Shown: positions 53,916-62,633 of the stretch, in pieces | How the letters are laid out: each line of letters starts with the position of its first letter | Position numbering within the stretch: the stretch's first letter is position 1 | DNA from: a bacterium | Lineage (GTDB): Bacteria > Patescibacteriota > Gracilibacteria > UBA1369 > GCA-2718715 | DNA: 64,000 nucleotides | Assembly (NCBI GenBank): GCA_018662325.1 | Contig: JABJGM010000012.1 | Location: 62,001-126,000, forward strand | Direction of reading: 5' to 3' | The notes under the pieces: model-generated | Databases searched by the model: none | Told to the model about the DNA's origin: nothing | What the model saw: only the letters and a program-made list of their open reading frames with translations | Made by a program: the position numbers and the translations under genes

Positions 53916-56315
53916 ATGGTATTTCAGAAATTAGCTGCCTTGATATCGGGAGACAACAATAAAAAAATGTTAAAAAGTGCAAATGCATTAATCCCTATTA
54001 TTAATGAATTTTTCAATAAATTCTCTTCAGAATTTAAATCTAAAGATGACTTTGTAAAACATTTAAATTATCTTAAGGATCAGCATTTAAAAGAAGGAAA
54101 GACTTTAAACGATTTGCTTCCTGAAACATTTGGTTTAGTGAAAGCTGCATCAAAATTTTTGATTGATTCTGAATTTGATTTATTAGGTACACAAACGATT
54201 TGGAATATGGTTTATTTTGATGTTCAGTTGATTGGTGGGATAGCTATACACAATGGTAATATTGCTGAAATGAGAACAGGTGAAGGGAAAACTTTTGTTT
54301 GTACTCTTCCTTGTATTTTAAATTCTCTAACAGGAAGACCTGTTATGGTTGTTACTGTTAATGATTATTTAGCTGAAAGAGATGCTACATGGATGTCTCA
54401 TTTATATAATTTCTTTGATTTAAAGGTTGGTGTTAATAAATCTGGATTAGATATATCTGATAAAAAGCAAGTTTATAATTCTGATATTGTCTATGGTACA
54501 AATAATGAATTTGGATTTGATTATTTGCGAGACAATATGGCTGCAACCCAAGAAGATATAGTACAAAACGATTTATATTTTGCCATTATAGATGAAACTG
54601 ACTCTATTTTGATTGATGAAGCTAGAACTCCATTGATTATATCAGCTCCTAAAAATGAGTCTTTAGATGTTTACTCTTTATATTCTAAAATACCACCAAA
54701 GTTGCAAGAAAATCTTCATTTCAATATTGATGAAAAACAAAGATCAGTAACTTTGAGTGAAGATGGTATAGATTTTGTTGAAAAATTTTTAGGCTTAAAA
54801 GATCTCTATGCGGAAGATGGATTTAAAATTGTTCATCATGTAGAGCAAGCTTTGAAAGCTGAAGTTTTATTTAAAAAAGATAGAGATTATATGCTTGTAG
54901 AAGGGGAAGTGATGATCGTTGATGAGTTTACAGGTCGTTTAATGAAAGGAAGAAGATATTCTTCTGGTCTTCATCAAGCTATTGAAGCTAAAGAAGGTGT
55001 TGAAGTGAAGCAAGAATCTTCTACTCTTGCTAGTATTACATTTCAAAATTACTTTAGATTATTTGATAAGCTTTCTGGAATGAGTGGTACTGCAGAAACT
55101 GAAGAAGAAGAATTTTTTAAGATATATGGATTAAATGTTTGTGTGGTTCCAACTCATAAACCTATTGCTAGGATTGATCGAGATGACTTACTTTTTGCTA
55201 ATCAAAAAGGAAAGTTGTTGAGTATTGCAAAAAGGGTTAAGGAATTAAAAACAGCAGGACAACCTGTACTGATTGGTACAGTATCTGTTGAAAAATCAGA
55301 AGTTTTATCTAAGGTTTTAACTCTTCATGGTGTTAAACATGAAGTTTTGAATGCAAAGCATCATCAGCGTGAAGCGGAAATTGTTGCTAATGCTGGTCAA
55401 GTGGGTTCAGTTACTATTGCTACAAATATGGCTGGTAGAGGAACAGATATTAAACTTGGTGAAGGGGTTAAAGATCTTGGAGGTTTGTTTATTATTGGTA
55501 CTGAAAGACATGAATCTCGAAGGATAGATAATCAGTTGAGAGGACGTTCTGGAAGACAGGGAGATGTAGGTGGTTCTGAGTTTTATATTTCAATGGATGA
55601 TGATTTGATGAGAGTAAATGGTGGTCAAAAAGTTCAGTCTTTAATGTCAGCCTTGAAGTTTCCAGAAGACGAACCTATAAAGAACTCTTTTTTGACTTCA
55701 TCAATTGAGAAAGCTCAAAAACGTGTCGAGGGTCGTAATTTTGATATTCGAAAACATGTTGTTGAATATGATGATATTATGAATTATCACAGGACAATAA
55801 TTTATAATAAAAGAAGATCAATTTTAAGTTCTAGCAGTTTTTCTATGGAATTTGTTGAATTAGTTAAAGAGTATGTGGAATATTTAGTTGATTCTCATAA
55901 ATTAGATGTTAAATATGATTATAAAGAAATTTATGAATCACTAATCTTATTGGCCTCTAGTGAGCACAATAATTTAATTATTGAAAATTTATTTTCAAAG
56001 GTAAGTAGAGAGTCTTTAGTTAATTTTATAGAAGATTATTTAATATCTTATTTCTTAAAGGTTCAAGAGTCTACTGATGAAAACTTTGATGTAGATACTT
56101 ATATTAAAAGAGTATATTTAGGCACTTTGGATTTATTATGGATGGATCATATTGATAATATGACAGCTTTAAGACAAAATGTTTCTCTTCAGGCTTATGG
56201 ACAACGAGATCCTTTGATTGTTTATAAGAATCAGTCTTATATTGATTTTCAAAAACTGCTGAGTTCTATTAAAAATTCTGTTGTAATTAATTTCTTTAGA
56301 TCAATAAATCTTTAA
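53916..56315 (+). CDS. secA: Protein translocase ATPase SecA
   Basis: A 799-residue SecA: MRTGEGKT Walker A (119-126), VTVNDYLAERDA, YGTNNEFGFDYLRDNMA, DETDSILIDEARTPLIIS (Walker B Asp226), GMSGTAETEEEEF, TNMAGRGTDIKLG and GRSGRQGD. The C-terminal zinc-binding linker is absent. It drives preprotein export through SecYEG, used here by the many signal-peptide proteins. Confidence 0.98.
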   Translation: MVFQKLAALISGDNNKKMLKSANALIPIINEFFNKFSSEFKSKDDFVKHLNYLKDQHLKEGKTLNDLLPETFGLVKAASKFLIDSEFDLLGTQTIWNMVYFDVQLIGGIAIHNGNIAEMRTGEGKTFVCTLPCILNSLTGRPVMVVTVNDYLAERDATWMSHLYNFFDLKVGVNKSGLDISDKKQVYNSDIVYGTNNEFGFDYLRDNMAATQEDIVQNDLYFAIIDETDSILIDEARTPLIISAPKNESLDVYSLYSKIPPKLQENLHFNIDEKQRSVTLSEDGIDFVEKFLGLKDLYAEDGFKIVHHVEQALKAEVLFKKDRDYMLVEGEVMIVDEFTGRLMKGRRYSSGLHQAIEAKEGVEVKQESSTLASITFQNYFRLFDKLSGMSGTAETEEEEFFKIYGLNVCVVPTHKPIARIDRDDLLFANQKGKLLSIAKRVKELKTAGQPVLIGTVSVEKSEVLSKVLTLHGVKHEVLNAKHHQREAEIVANAGQVGSVTIATNMAGRGTDIKLGEGVKDLGGLFIIGTERHESRRIDNQLRGRSGRQGDVGGSEFYISMDDDLMRVNGGQKVQSLMSALKFPEDEPIKNSFLTSSIEKAQKRVEGRNFDIRKHVVEYDDIMNYHRTIIYNKRRSILSSSSFSMEFVELVKEYVEYLVDSHKLDVKYDYKEIYESLILLASSEHNNLIIENLFSKVSRESLVNFIEDYLISYFLKVQESTDENFDVDTYIKRVYLGTLDLLWMDHIDNMTALRQNVSLQAYGQRDPLIVYKNQSYIDFQKLLSSIKNSVVINFFRSINL

Positions 56316-56389
56316 TTTAGATAATTATAAATGAAGTTGCATTTTATGCATTTTCTGATATTATTTTTTTGTAATATCTAGTTTATTTT

Positions 56390-57664
56390 ATGGGTTCTTC
56401 TAATTCATCTACTCAAATTCCTAGATTTCAACATAAGGAATTTTCAACTCCATATAAGATTGATTCTATGGAAGCTGTTATTTTAGATCATTATTTAAAA
56501 GGATTAATTCAACCTTCTGTGCCTATTAGTATGGCTTATTCACAGATCAATAAACTTTATTCTGAAAGAAATCCCGGTGTTTTAACACAAGGTATGGAAG
56601 TTGAAAAGTTGCTTACTGAATTGAGGAGATATTATTATGATTGTGGTTATGAAACTATTGATCAAATGTCTCCAAGTTTTTTGTCCAAAACTATTGCGCT
56701 TTCTGTTAGAAGTGTTTTTGAAAATATACGAGATACAGGAGTTTTACCTTCTGGTTTTCCTTACATTGGCCCGGGATCGGATATGTATTTTGATTTAATT
56801 CGTTCAAAAGAATATGAGGTTTCTAGAGAATCATTAAAAGATTATACTGATTTTTTAGGTACTTTATTTGTAAATGGAACATTTTATGAAAACTTAATAT
56901 TTCTTGGAATGGGGGATGGGGCTGAGATATCTGCAACCTTAAATTCATTATCGGATCATGTTACTAAGAAAATTAAGTCTATAACTATGGTTGATATGAC
57001 ATTAAGTGGAATGAAACATGTTGTCGAAAAATTTAATGTTGATCCAATAATATCAAGTCTCCCTGATTTAGAAATTATTGGTAGGGTAAGTAGGTTCGAA
57101 GATGTTAAGATAACTGCAAGAAGAGATGAAACTTATTCCGGTAATCTTTATCTTTGGGTTGGAAAAACTTCAGGTAATTTTAAGATATTAGATTATTTAA
57201 ATATTTTAAATGGTTTTACAGCTGATGGTTCTTCTGTGATAACCGATTTTGGAATTTATGATAATAAATCTGAGTTGCTTTATATAAAAAATCAATATGA
57301 AGGTGATAGAAATAGAGATTTTTTACTTTCGAATTTAGTTACCCTATTAAAGGATTTAGGTTGTAGTAATTCACACTTGAATGAAATAAATAGATCTTTT
57401 AGAGTTTCTTTGCAACCTGAAAAAGATTTTCAAACTTTTATATCTATTAATTCTGAGGTTACATTACCTAATTCTGTTGTTGATATAATTGAGGATAGAT
57501 TTGGTTTTATTGTTCCAAATGATATTACTTTAATGCAGTCTTATAGACGTAAAATGATAGATTTAATTGATGTTTTACAGTCTTATGGTTATTCGTTAAA
57601 CCAACTTTATAGAGTAAAGGGTAAGAGTGATATATTTACTTTAGTTGAACGAACCATTTCTTAG
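56390..57664 (+). CDS. EgtD-like (histidine N-methyltransferase family) SAM-dependent methyltransferase
   Basis: A 424-residue protein. The C-terminal 260 residues follow the pattern of the Methyltransf_33/EgtD family: LIFLGMGDGAE (170-179; SAM loop), MVDMTLSGM (200-208), LYLWVGKTSGNF (253-264, in place of the usual F-GSTIGN), SSVITDFGIYD, and RDFLLSNLVTLLKDLG. The N-terminal 150 residues are helical and unassigned. EgtD trimethylates histidine for ergothioneine, but the substrate here is unknown and the motif changes argue for another one. A TrmB-type gene converges on it without a gap. Confidence 0.55.
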   Translation: MGSSNSSTQIPRFQHKEFSTPYKIDSMEAVILDHYLKGLIQPSVPISMAYSQINKLYSERNPGVLTQGMEVEKLLTELRRYYYDCGYETIDQMSPSFLSKTIALSVRSVFENIRDTGVLPSGFPYIGPGSDMYFDLIRSKEYEVSRESLKDYTDFLGTLFVNGTFYENLIFLGMGDGAEISATLNSLSDHVTKKIKSITMVDMTLSGMKHVVEKFNVDPIISSLPDLEIIGRVSRFEDVKITARRDETYSGNLYLWVGKTSGNFKILDYLNILNGFTADGSSVITDFGIYDNKSELLYIKNQYEGDRNRDFLLSNLVTLLKDLGCSNSHLNEINRSFRVSLQPEKDFQTFISINSEVTLPNSVVDIIEDRFGFIVPNDITLMQSYRRKMIDLIDVLQSYGYSLNQLYRVKGKSDIFTLVERTIS

Positions 57665-58420
57665 TTATAGAATTTTCCATAGTAGTTCTTGAATTCCTTT
57701 TATGGATTCAATAATTGTTTTGTTTTTTATTTGAATTCCAAAGGGTTGATTTTCGTCTAAGCAAATGAAAGACATTTTATCTCCGTAGATAAACATTTCA
57801 ATTTGAATAGGAAGATCTAAATCATAGCATTTAATTTCTCTAAGGTGTTTTGCTTGATGCTCCTTGTCCATCCAGATAGCGTCTTCTTTTGGTTTAGATG
57901 ATATTATTTTTACAAATATTTCTTTTTCAAGTCTTTTTGGTAAATAGTATTTCTCAAGATAGTCAACGATTCTAGGTGGTATTTTATCAAACCTCAGGAA
58001 GCTAAAAATCTCTTTGTGATCTCCATTAAGAGAATCAGCATATAAATTCATAATTGCCTCAAATCCTTCGAAGTAACTAACTCTTGGTTTTGTTGAATCT
58101 GTTTGTGCAATGCTTTCTAGTTTTGGTATTTGTTTCTTAAGGTAGTTTTTCTTTTCTTCCAAATCTATTTTTTGATTTTCTAAAATGTTTATTATCTGTT
58201 TTGGATCTACTGCTTCAAAGTATTGAATACTTTTTCTTTCGAATCTATTAACGATCCCTTTTTTGAGAAGATCTTCAAGGGTTAAGTATGTTGTCGTTCT
58301 GTTTATACCAGATTGTCTTGCAACAACACTAGCTGGTTGAGCTGAAGTCTCTAGTAAAGCTAGATATATTTTAGATTCTTTCTCATTGAATCCTATGTTG
58401 TTTAATATTTGCCAGAGCAT
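57665..58420 (-). CDS. TrmB-family transcriptional regulator
   Basis: A 251-residue protein: N-terminal winged helix (FNEKESKIYLALLETSAQPASVVARQSGINRTTTYLTLEDLLKKGIV in order), a coiled-coil linker, and a C-terminal ligand-sensing domain (SYFEGFEAIMNLY, IYGDKMSFICLDENQPFGIQI). It is a paralogue of 35218-35970, and of the gene ending at 123. Its promoter region faces that of the sigma4-HARE gene across a 252-bp gap. Confidence 0.88.
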   Translation of the reverse strand: MLWQILNNIGFNEKESKIYLALLETSAQPASVVARQSGINRTTTYLTLEDLLKKGIVNRFERKSIQYFEAVDPKQIINILENQKIDLEEKKNYLKKQIPKLESIAQTDSTKPRVSYFEGFEAIMNLYADSLNGDHKEIFSFLRFDKIPPRIVDYLEKYYLPKRLEKEIFVKIISSKPKEDAIWMDKEHQAKHLREIKCYDLDLPIQIEMFIYGDKMSFICLDENQPFGIQIKNKTIIESIKGIQELLWKIL

Positions 58421-58598
58421 TTATTTTTATTATTACAATTTCATTTTATCATTTTATTCAAATAATTACCATTTTTTTATAATGGATTTTTTTAATATGT
58501 TTTTTTTATATTAACTTTTTCGGAAAAATTAATATTCTTGTTGTTATGAATCGTCAACAGGTTTACTTTACACCTTCTTTCAGCTGTTTTTACCCCTA

Positions 58599-58648
58599 TT
58601 GACATTATCTTGTAATGGTTTGACATTAATATTTAAATTTGTTAATAT
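58599..58648 (+). promoter_or_regulatory. Promoter with doubled TTGACATTA
   Basis: TTGACA (58620-58625), 17-bp spacer, TAATAT (58643-58648) is a good promoter for the gene at 58673. A second TTGACATTA at 58599-58607 lies exactly 21 bp upstream of the one used as -35 but has no -10 partner. The rest of the 252-bp gap (58421-58672) holds a CCATT/AATGG inverted repeat around 58470-58486 and no gene. Confidence 0.65.
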
Positions 58649-58672
58649 TTCATTGTAAATATAAAAACATTT

Positions 58673-59767
58673 ATGAGTTTAGCAAGCGTAAAAGTAAGGA
58701 ATTTATCAACATTTCAAATAGCTGATATGGCAACACAGTGTAAACCTGTTGAAATTGTTAATGATTTAATTTCTTTACTTACAGATAAAGAAGCAGATGT
58801 TATTGTTTCTAGGTATGGATTAAGAGGTAGTCAGATAAAAACTTTAGCTGCACTTGGTCAAGAGTATGGTATTACTCGTGAAAGAGTTCGGCAAATTCAA
58901 GCATATGCCTTGAAAAAATTACAAAGAAATGCCGTTCAGACAAATGTTGCTCAGTTGCATGTAGAAATTATGAAATTAATGATGCATTACGGAGGAATTG
59001 TTACTGAAATTGAATTAGAGAATTTTCTAAAATCTCAATATCCTGAACTGTTAGATTCAGTACAAGAGTTAAAATTAGCAGTTATATTTGATGATAGAAT
59101 TATTCAAGAGCATAATAAAGTTAATTTTCAACCACACTTTAGATTAGCTTCGATTAAAATTGCTCAAGTTAAAAAAACTTGTGAACTTGCAATGAAATTA
59201 TTAAAAAAGTTTAATTCTCAAACCGATTGTGATTTGTTGTATCAAGAAGTGAAAAAATATACTAAAGAAAATTACTTACACTTTTCATCCGGAACAATTG
59301 AAGCTTCATTATTGTTAGATCGAAGATTGGTTAATAAATCAGAAAGTTATAGTTTATTGTCATGGAGACATATTAACCCAAAAACATTATATGATAAAAT
59401 TGTTTATGTTTTAACTGATAGCAAACAACCTCTACATTTTTTAGATATTGTTAATGATATCGAGGGTAATACATTTGATTCTAAGAAAGTTAGTCTTCAG
59501 GCTGTTCATAATGAGTTAATTTCAAATCCGGCATTTGTGTTAATTGGTAGAGGAATATATGCACTTAAAGCATGGGGATATAAGGATGGTACTGTTAGCG
59601 ATGTATTAGAATCAGTGCTAGCTAAAATGGGTCCATTGAATCTTAAGGATTTAACGTCAGAAGTGTTAAAGCTTAGAAAAGTTAAACCTATTACCATACA
59701 GATTAATTTATCTTCGAAAAAGCATAAGTTCAGAAAGAATAAAGAAGGACTTTACGAGTTAGTTTAA
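58673..59767 (+). CDS. Sigma region 4 / HARE-HTH fusion protein
   Basis: A 364-residue protein. Residues about 30-90 are a sigma-70 region 4 (LLTDKEADVIVSRYGL, LAALGQEYGITRERVRQIQAYALKKLQ), as in primary sigma factors, but regions 1-3 are missing. A helical middle follows. Residues about 230-300 (NPKTLYDKIVYVLTDSKQPLHFLDIVNDI, ending FVLIGRGIYALKAWG) form a HARE-HTH domain like that of RpoE/delta, and a second, weaker copy ends the protein. It probably binds RNA polymerase or -35 DNA as an accessory regulator. Confidence 0.82.
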   Translation: MSLASVKVRNLSTFQIADMATQCKPVEIVNDLISLLTDKEADVIVSRYGLRGSQIKTLAALGQEYGITRERVRQIQAYALKKLQRNAVQTNVAQLHVEIMKLMMHYGGIVTEIELENFLKSQYPELLDSVQELKLAVIFDDRIIQEHNKVNFQPHFRLASIKIAQVKKTCELAMKLLKKFNSQTDCDLLYQEVKKYTKENYLHFSSGTIEASLLLDRRLVNKSESYSLLSWRHINPKTLYDKIVYVLTDSKQPLHFLDIVNDIEGNTFDSKKVSLQAVHNELISNPAFVLIGRGIYALKAWGYKDGTVSDVLESVLAKMGPLNLKDLTSEVLKLRKVKPITIQINLSSKKHKFRKNKEGLYELV

Positions 59768-59769
59768 AA

Positions 59770-60717
59770 TTACGCTAAACCTAAATTTTGCAGGGCATTT
59801 ATGTCCTGTTTTTTTGTATGCATACCTTGATTTTTTCCAGTCTCAATTGTGTTTTGTATTTTACTGTAATCGAGATCTTCTAAGATTTTATTATTCTCTT
59901 TCGTTAAAAATATCTCAGTAATTGGATATATTTTTTGATCCACTTTGGATTTTAAAAGTTCCATATTGCAAATCAATCTTAGATGCTGACTGAGAATTTT
60001 TTTTGCAATTTCTTCGTTTATGGATGCTATATTTTGAATGCTTTGAATACTTGAGTGTGCATTTAGTGTTATAATAACTTTTTTTCCAATTTCAAGTATT
60101 TTATCTATTTCTCTTAACTCTAATTCACTTGAGATATTATCTATAACTAATATATCTGGAGAAATGTCTTCAATTTCTTTAAGTTCTGTATTTAGTATTA
60201 TAGATTTTTGATTTTGAATTTTTATTAATTCTTCATTTTGTAGTATGCAAATAAGTTTTTTCTGTTCTTCGTTTATTTTGTTTGTTATAGCGTTTAATAT
60301 TGAAGTTTTTCCATCGAAATTTTCACCAGAAAATATAAACAATCCGGAGTTTTCATTGATTGCGATTTCAATTTGATTCGGTAAGTTTAATTCCTCTAAT
60401 TTTAGATCTGCTAGATTTAAATTTTTTATTTTTATAAAGCAGTGATTTTTTGTGTATGAGATAAATATATTTAAATTGCATAAATCACTTATATTGTAGT
60501 GAAAACTAACGTGCTCTTTTTCCTTAATGGTATTAAGCTGATTCTGTGAAATTATTTCAAGCAAAAGAGTTTCTATCATTACTGAGTTTAGTACAGGTAA
60601 GTTTTCAATTTCTATTATTTCTTTATGAATTCTGAGTGATGGCTTGGAACCAACTGTTAAGAAAATTTCTTGAAATTGATTTTCTGATGCAAACTGAATG
60701 ATTTCTTTAAAGTTCAT
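59770..60717 (-). CDS. Degenerate PilT-like ATPase
   Basis: A 315-residue protein with PilT layout: N-terminal FQEIFLTVGSKPSLRI, then Walker A GENFDGKT (131-138) and a Walker B-like PDILVIDNISS. The catalytic Glu of the VGEMRD motif of true PilT is not evident, and His-box residues are only partly kept (TLNAHSS). PilT retracts type IV pili; here activity is doubtful. No other pilus assembly gene lies in the window. Convergent with the sigma4-HARE gene, 2 bp apart. Confidence 0.7.
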   Translation of the reverse strand: MNFKEIIQFASENQFQEIFLTVGSKPSLRIHKEIIEIENLPVLNSVMIETLLLEIISQNQLNTIKEKEHVSFHYNISDLCNLNIFISYTKNHCFIKIKNLNLADLKLEELNLPNQIEIAINENSGLFIFSGENFDGKTSILNAITNKINEEQKKLICILQNEELIKIQNQKSIILNTELKEIEDISPDILVIDNISSELELREIDKILEIGKKVIITLNAHSSIQSIQNIASINEEIAKKILSQHLRLICNMELLKSKVDQKIYPITEIFLTKENNKILEDLDYSKIQNTIETGKNQGMHTKKQDINALQNLGLA

Positions 60718-60817
60718 AATTTGTTTTATTCATATTATTATACCATTTTAGTATTGAGTTTGCAATTGAGTTGATTCTTTTTGTTTGTTAAACTTTTTTT
60801 ATATTAATATAGTTATT

Positions 60818-61372
60818 ATGGAGCTTTATTTGGTTAGACATGCTCAAACAGAATTAAATTTGGAAAAAAGAATTGCTGGTTCAAGAATTGATACTCTCTT
60901 AACTGAAAAGGGAATTCAACAAACTAAAAAGATTTCTGAACGTTTGAAGGGTGAAAATTTTGATTTAATTTTATCTAGTCCTTTGACGCGGACAAGGCAA
61001 ACTTTAAAAATTATTTTGGAGAATCAACTTGAGCATAACTTCCAATTTGATAAAGGTCTTATCGAAAGAGATTGGGGGAGTCTTTCTGGTGAATTTCATA
61101 AAAATGTAGATTTTGAAAATTTAGCTGTTGATACTGAAAAAATAGAAGATTTTGAAAAAAGAATAATTTCTACCCTGGAAAAATATTATAATGAAAATAA
61201 AGATTCAAAAGTTTTAGTGGTGACTCACTCTGGAGTAATTAGAACCGTTTTAAATAAGTTTTTCCCTGGAAGTAACCTGATAGTTCCAAATGTTTCTTTA
61301 ACTGTCTTTAAATTCTGTATAAATGGAAATCATAGTCTGATATTAGAACCTTGTGATAGTCATTTAAATTAA
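60818..61372 (+). CDS. Histidine phosphatase (phosphoglycerate mutase-like)
   Basis: A 184-residue protein with LVRHAQTELN (catalytic His8), LILSSPLTRTRQT, ERDWGSLSG (acid/base Glu region) and VVTHSGVIRTVL (second His). Members include cofactor-dependent phosphoglycerate mutase and alpha-ribazole or sugar phosphatases. At this length a phosphatase is more likely than the glycolytic mutase. ATG 60818 gives the normal start; 11 codons upstream are open but unlike the family. Confidence 0.88.
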   Translation: MELYLVRHAQTELNLEKRIAGSRIDTLLTEKGIQQTKKISERLKGENFDLILSSPLTRTRQTLKIILENQLEHNFQFDKGLIERDWGSLSGEFHKNVDFENLAVDTEKIEDFEKRIISTLEKYYNENKDSKVLVVTHSGVIRTVLNKFFPGSNLIVPNVSLTVFKFCINGNHSLILEPCDSHLN

Positions 61373-61382
61373 TATTGAGTTT

Positions 61383-62354
61383 TTAAAGTTTGCTGGTAAT
61401 TTCATCTAGTTTATCTAAAGCATCTTGAATTGTGGATACTCTTACTAGATCAAATCTATGATGGGCTGCATTTGGAATGTCTTTAATGTAGTTTGCCAAA
61501 TGTTTTCGCATTTCTAGAATTCCTACTTTTTCACCTTTAAATTCGCAAGCCAGTTTGATTTGATGCTTAATAGTTGGGATTTTTTCAATTAGAGTTTGAG
61601 GTCCTTTGTATTTGTTTCCTTTGAAATGTTCTACAATTTCTTTTAGGATCCAAGGATTTCCGTAAGTTGCTCTTCCAATCATTAGCCCATCTAAGTTTTT
61701 AAGTTTGTTGATAGCGTCATCTAGCGTTTTAATGTCACCATTTCCGCTCACTGGAATATTAAGATGTTTTTTTACTTCATAAATAGGTTCAAAGTTTGCG
61801 CTTCCTGTGTATTTTTGTTTAGTTGTTCTTCCGTGGATTGCGATGTGTTTTGCTCCTGCGTTTTCTAAATTTTTTGTAAATATTTTCAATGGTTCAAGTT
61901 CGTATCTGGCAAATCCGAGTCTCATTTTTACTGATACGTCTAATTTAGTTGCTTTAGCTGTTGCTTCAACAATTTCGCTAGCTAAGGTTGGGTGATTAAA
62001 AAGTGCAGATCCGTGGCATGAGTTTACTACTTTAGATGATGGGCATCCCATATTTATATCTATTCCATCAACACCCATGTCTTCTAGCATTTTTGCGCAT
62101 TCGGCAAAATGTTCTGGGTTTTTACCAAAAATTTGAGCAATCATTGGACGTTCAATTTCTTTGTAGTCTACTTTTTGGAAACTTTTTCTTGATCCGTATT
62201 TAAGTCCATCCGAAGATGTGAATTCTGTGTATACTACTACTTCTGGTGTGATTTCTTTAATTAATTGCCTGTAGGCTGAATCTGTATAGCCCTCCATAGG
62301 AGCTAAACAAATGATAGGTTTATTTTTGGCTGCGTAGTCTTTCCAACGAAACAT
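61383..62354 (-). CDS. dus: tRNA-dihydrouridine synthase
   Basis: A 323-residue TIM-barrel FMN enzyme: LAPMEGYTDSAYRQL, DGIDINMGCPSSKVV (with the conserved Cys), SVKMRLGF, IAIHGRTTKQKYTG, VSGNGDI and GLMIGRATYGNPWI. It reduces uridines of the tRNA D loop. A TATAAT (62367-62362) ends 7 bp before the ATG, so the mRNA may be leaderless. Confidence 0.96.
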   Translation of the reverse strand: MFRWKDYAAKNKPIICLAPMEGYTDSAYRQLIKEITPEVVVYTEFTSSDGLKYGSRKSFQKVDYKEIERPMIAQIFGKNPEHFAECAKMLEDMGVDGIDINMGCPSSKVVNSCHGSALFNHPTLASEIVEATAKATKLDVSVKMRLGFARYELEPLKIFTKNLENAGAKHIAIHGRTTKQKYTGSANFEPIYEVKKHLNIPVSGNGDIKTLDDAINKLKNLDGLMIGRATYGNPWILKEIVEHFKGNKYKGPQTLIEKIPTIKHQIKLACEFKGEKVGILEMRKHLANYIKDIPNAAHHRFDLVRVSTIQDALDKLDEITSKL

Positions 62355-62400
62355 AATGTAAATTATATGCGATTTTTATAACATATATTCATTTTAGTGT

Positions 62401-62430
62401 AAAGAAAAAGCCCTCTTGTGAGGGCATTTT
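62401..62430 (-). terminator. Terminator of the ftsQ unit
   Basis: GCCCTC (62410-62415) TTGT GAGGGC (62420-62425), with a T-rich run on the minus strand (62409-62401). It lies between the SLH relic and dus. Confidence 0.85.
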
Positions 62431-62432
62431 TG

Positions 62433-62596
62433 TTATTTAAGTTTTTTCCGGTTGTATCTAAGATTTTACTCATTTCTGCTAGGTTAATAGTTTGACCTGG
62501 TTTAAATATTCCATCTTTGTAACCTTTAACAATTTCTAATTCGTAGGCTTTTTTAACATATTTGTAGTACCAGTCTTTTTGATTTATTTCAGCAAA
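62433..62596 (-). pseudogene. Relic of an SLH-domain gene
   Basis: Translated on the minus strand from 62596 this gives about one SLH repeat: FAEINQKDWYYKYVKKAY, then LEIVKGYKDGIFKPGQ and NLAEMSKIL. It follows directly on an in-frame TAA, has no start codon, and runs into an A-run and then the terminator. The layout matches the SLH repeats of 26350-27534, so this is probably the C-terminal remnant of a lost wall-binding protein, 38 bp downstream of ftsQ. Confidence 0.75.
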
Positions 62597-62633
62597 TTAT
62601 ATTTTACTGTTTTGGTTTTCTTATCAATTAACT

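Noticed and set aside
58470-58500. Terminator formed by CCATT/AATGG with a T-run
   Set aside because: The stem is only 5 bp and there is no upstream plus-strand gene to terminate.
60818-61372. Glycolytic phosphoglycerate mutase (gpmA)
   Set aside because: At 184 residues it lacks the insertions of the cofactor-dependent mutase and looks like the generic phosphatase branch.
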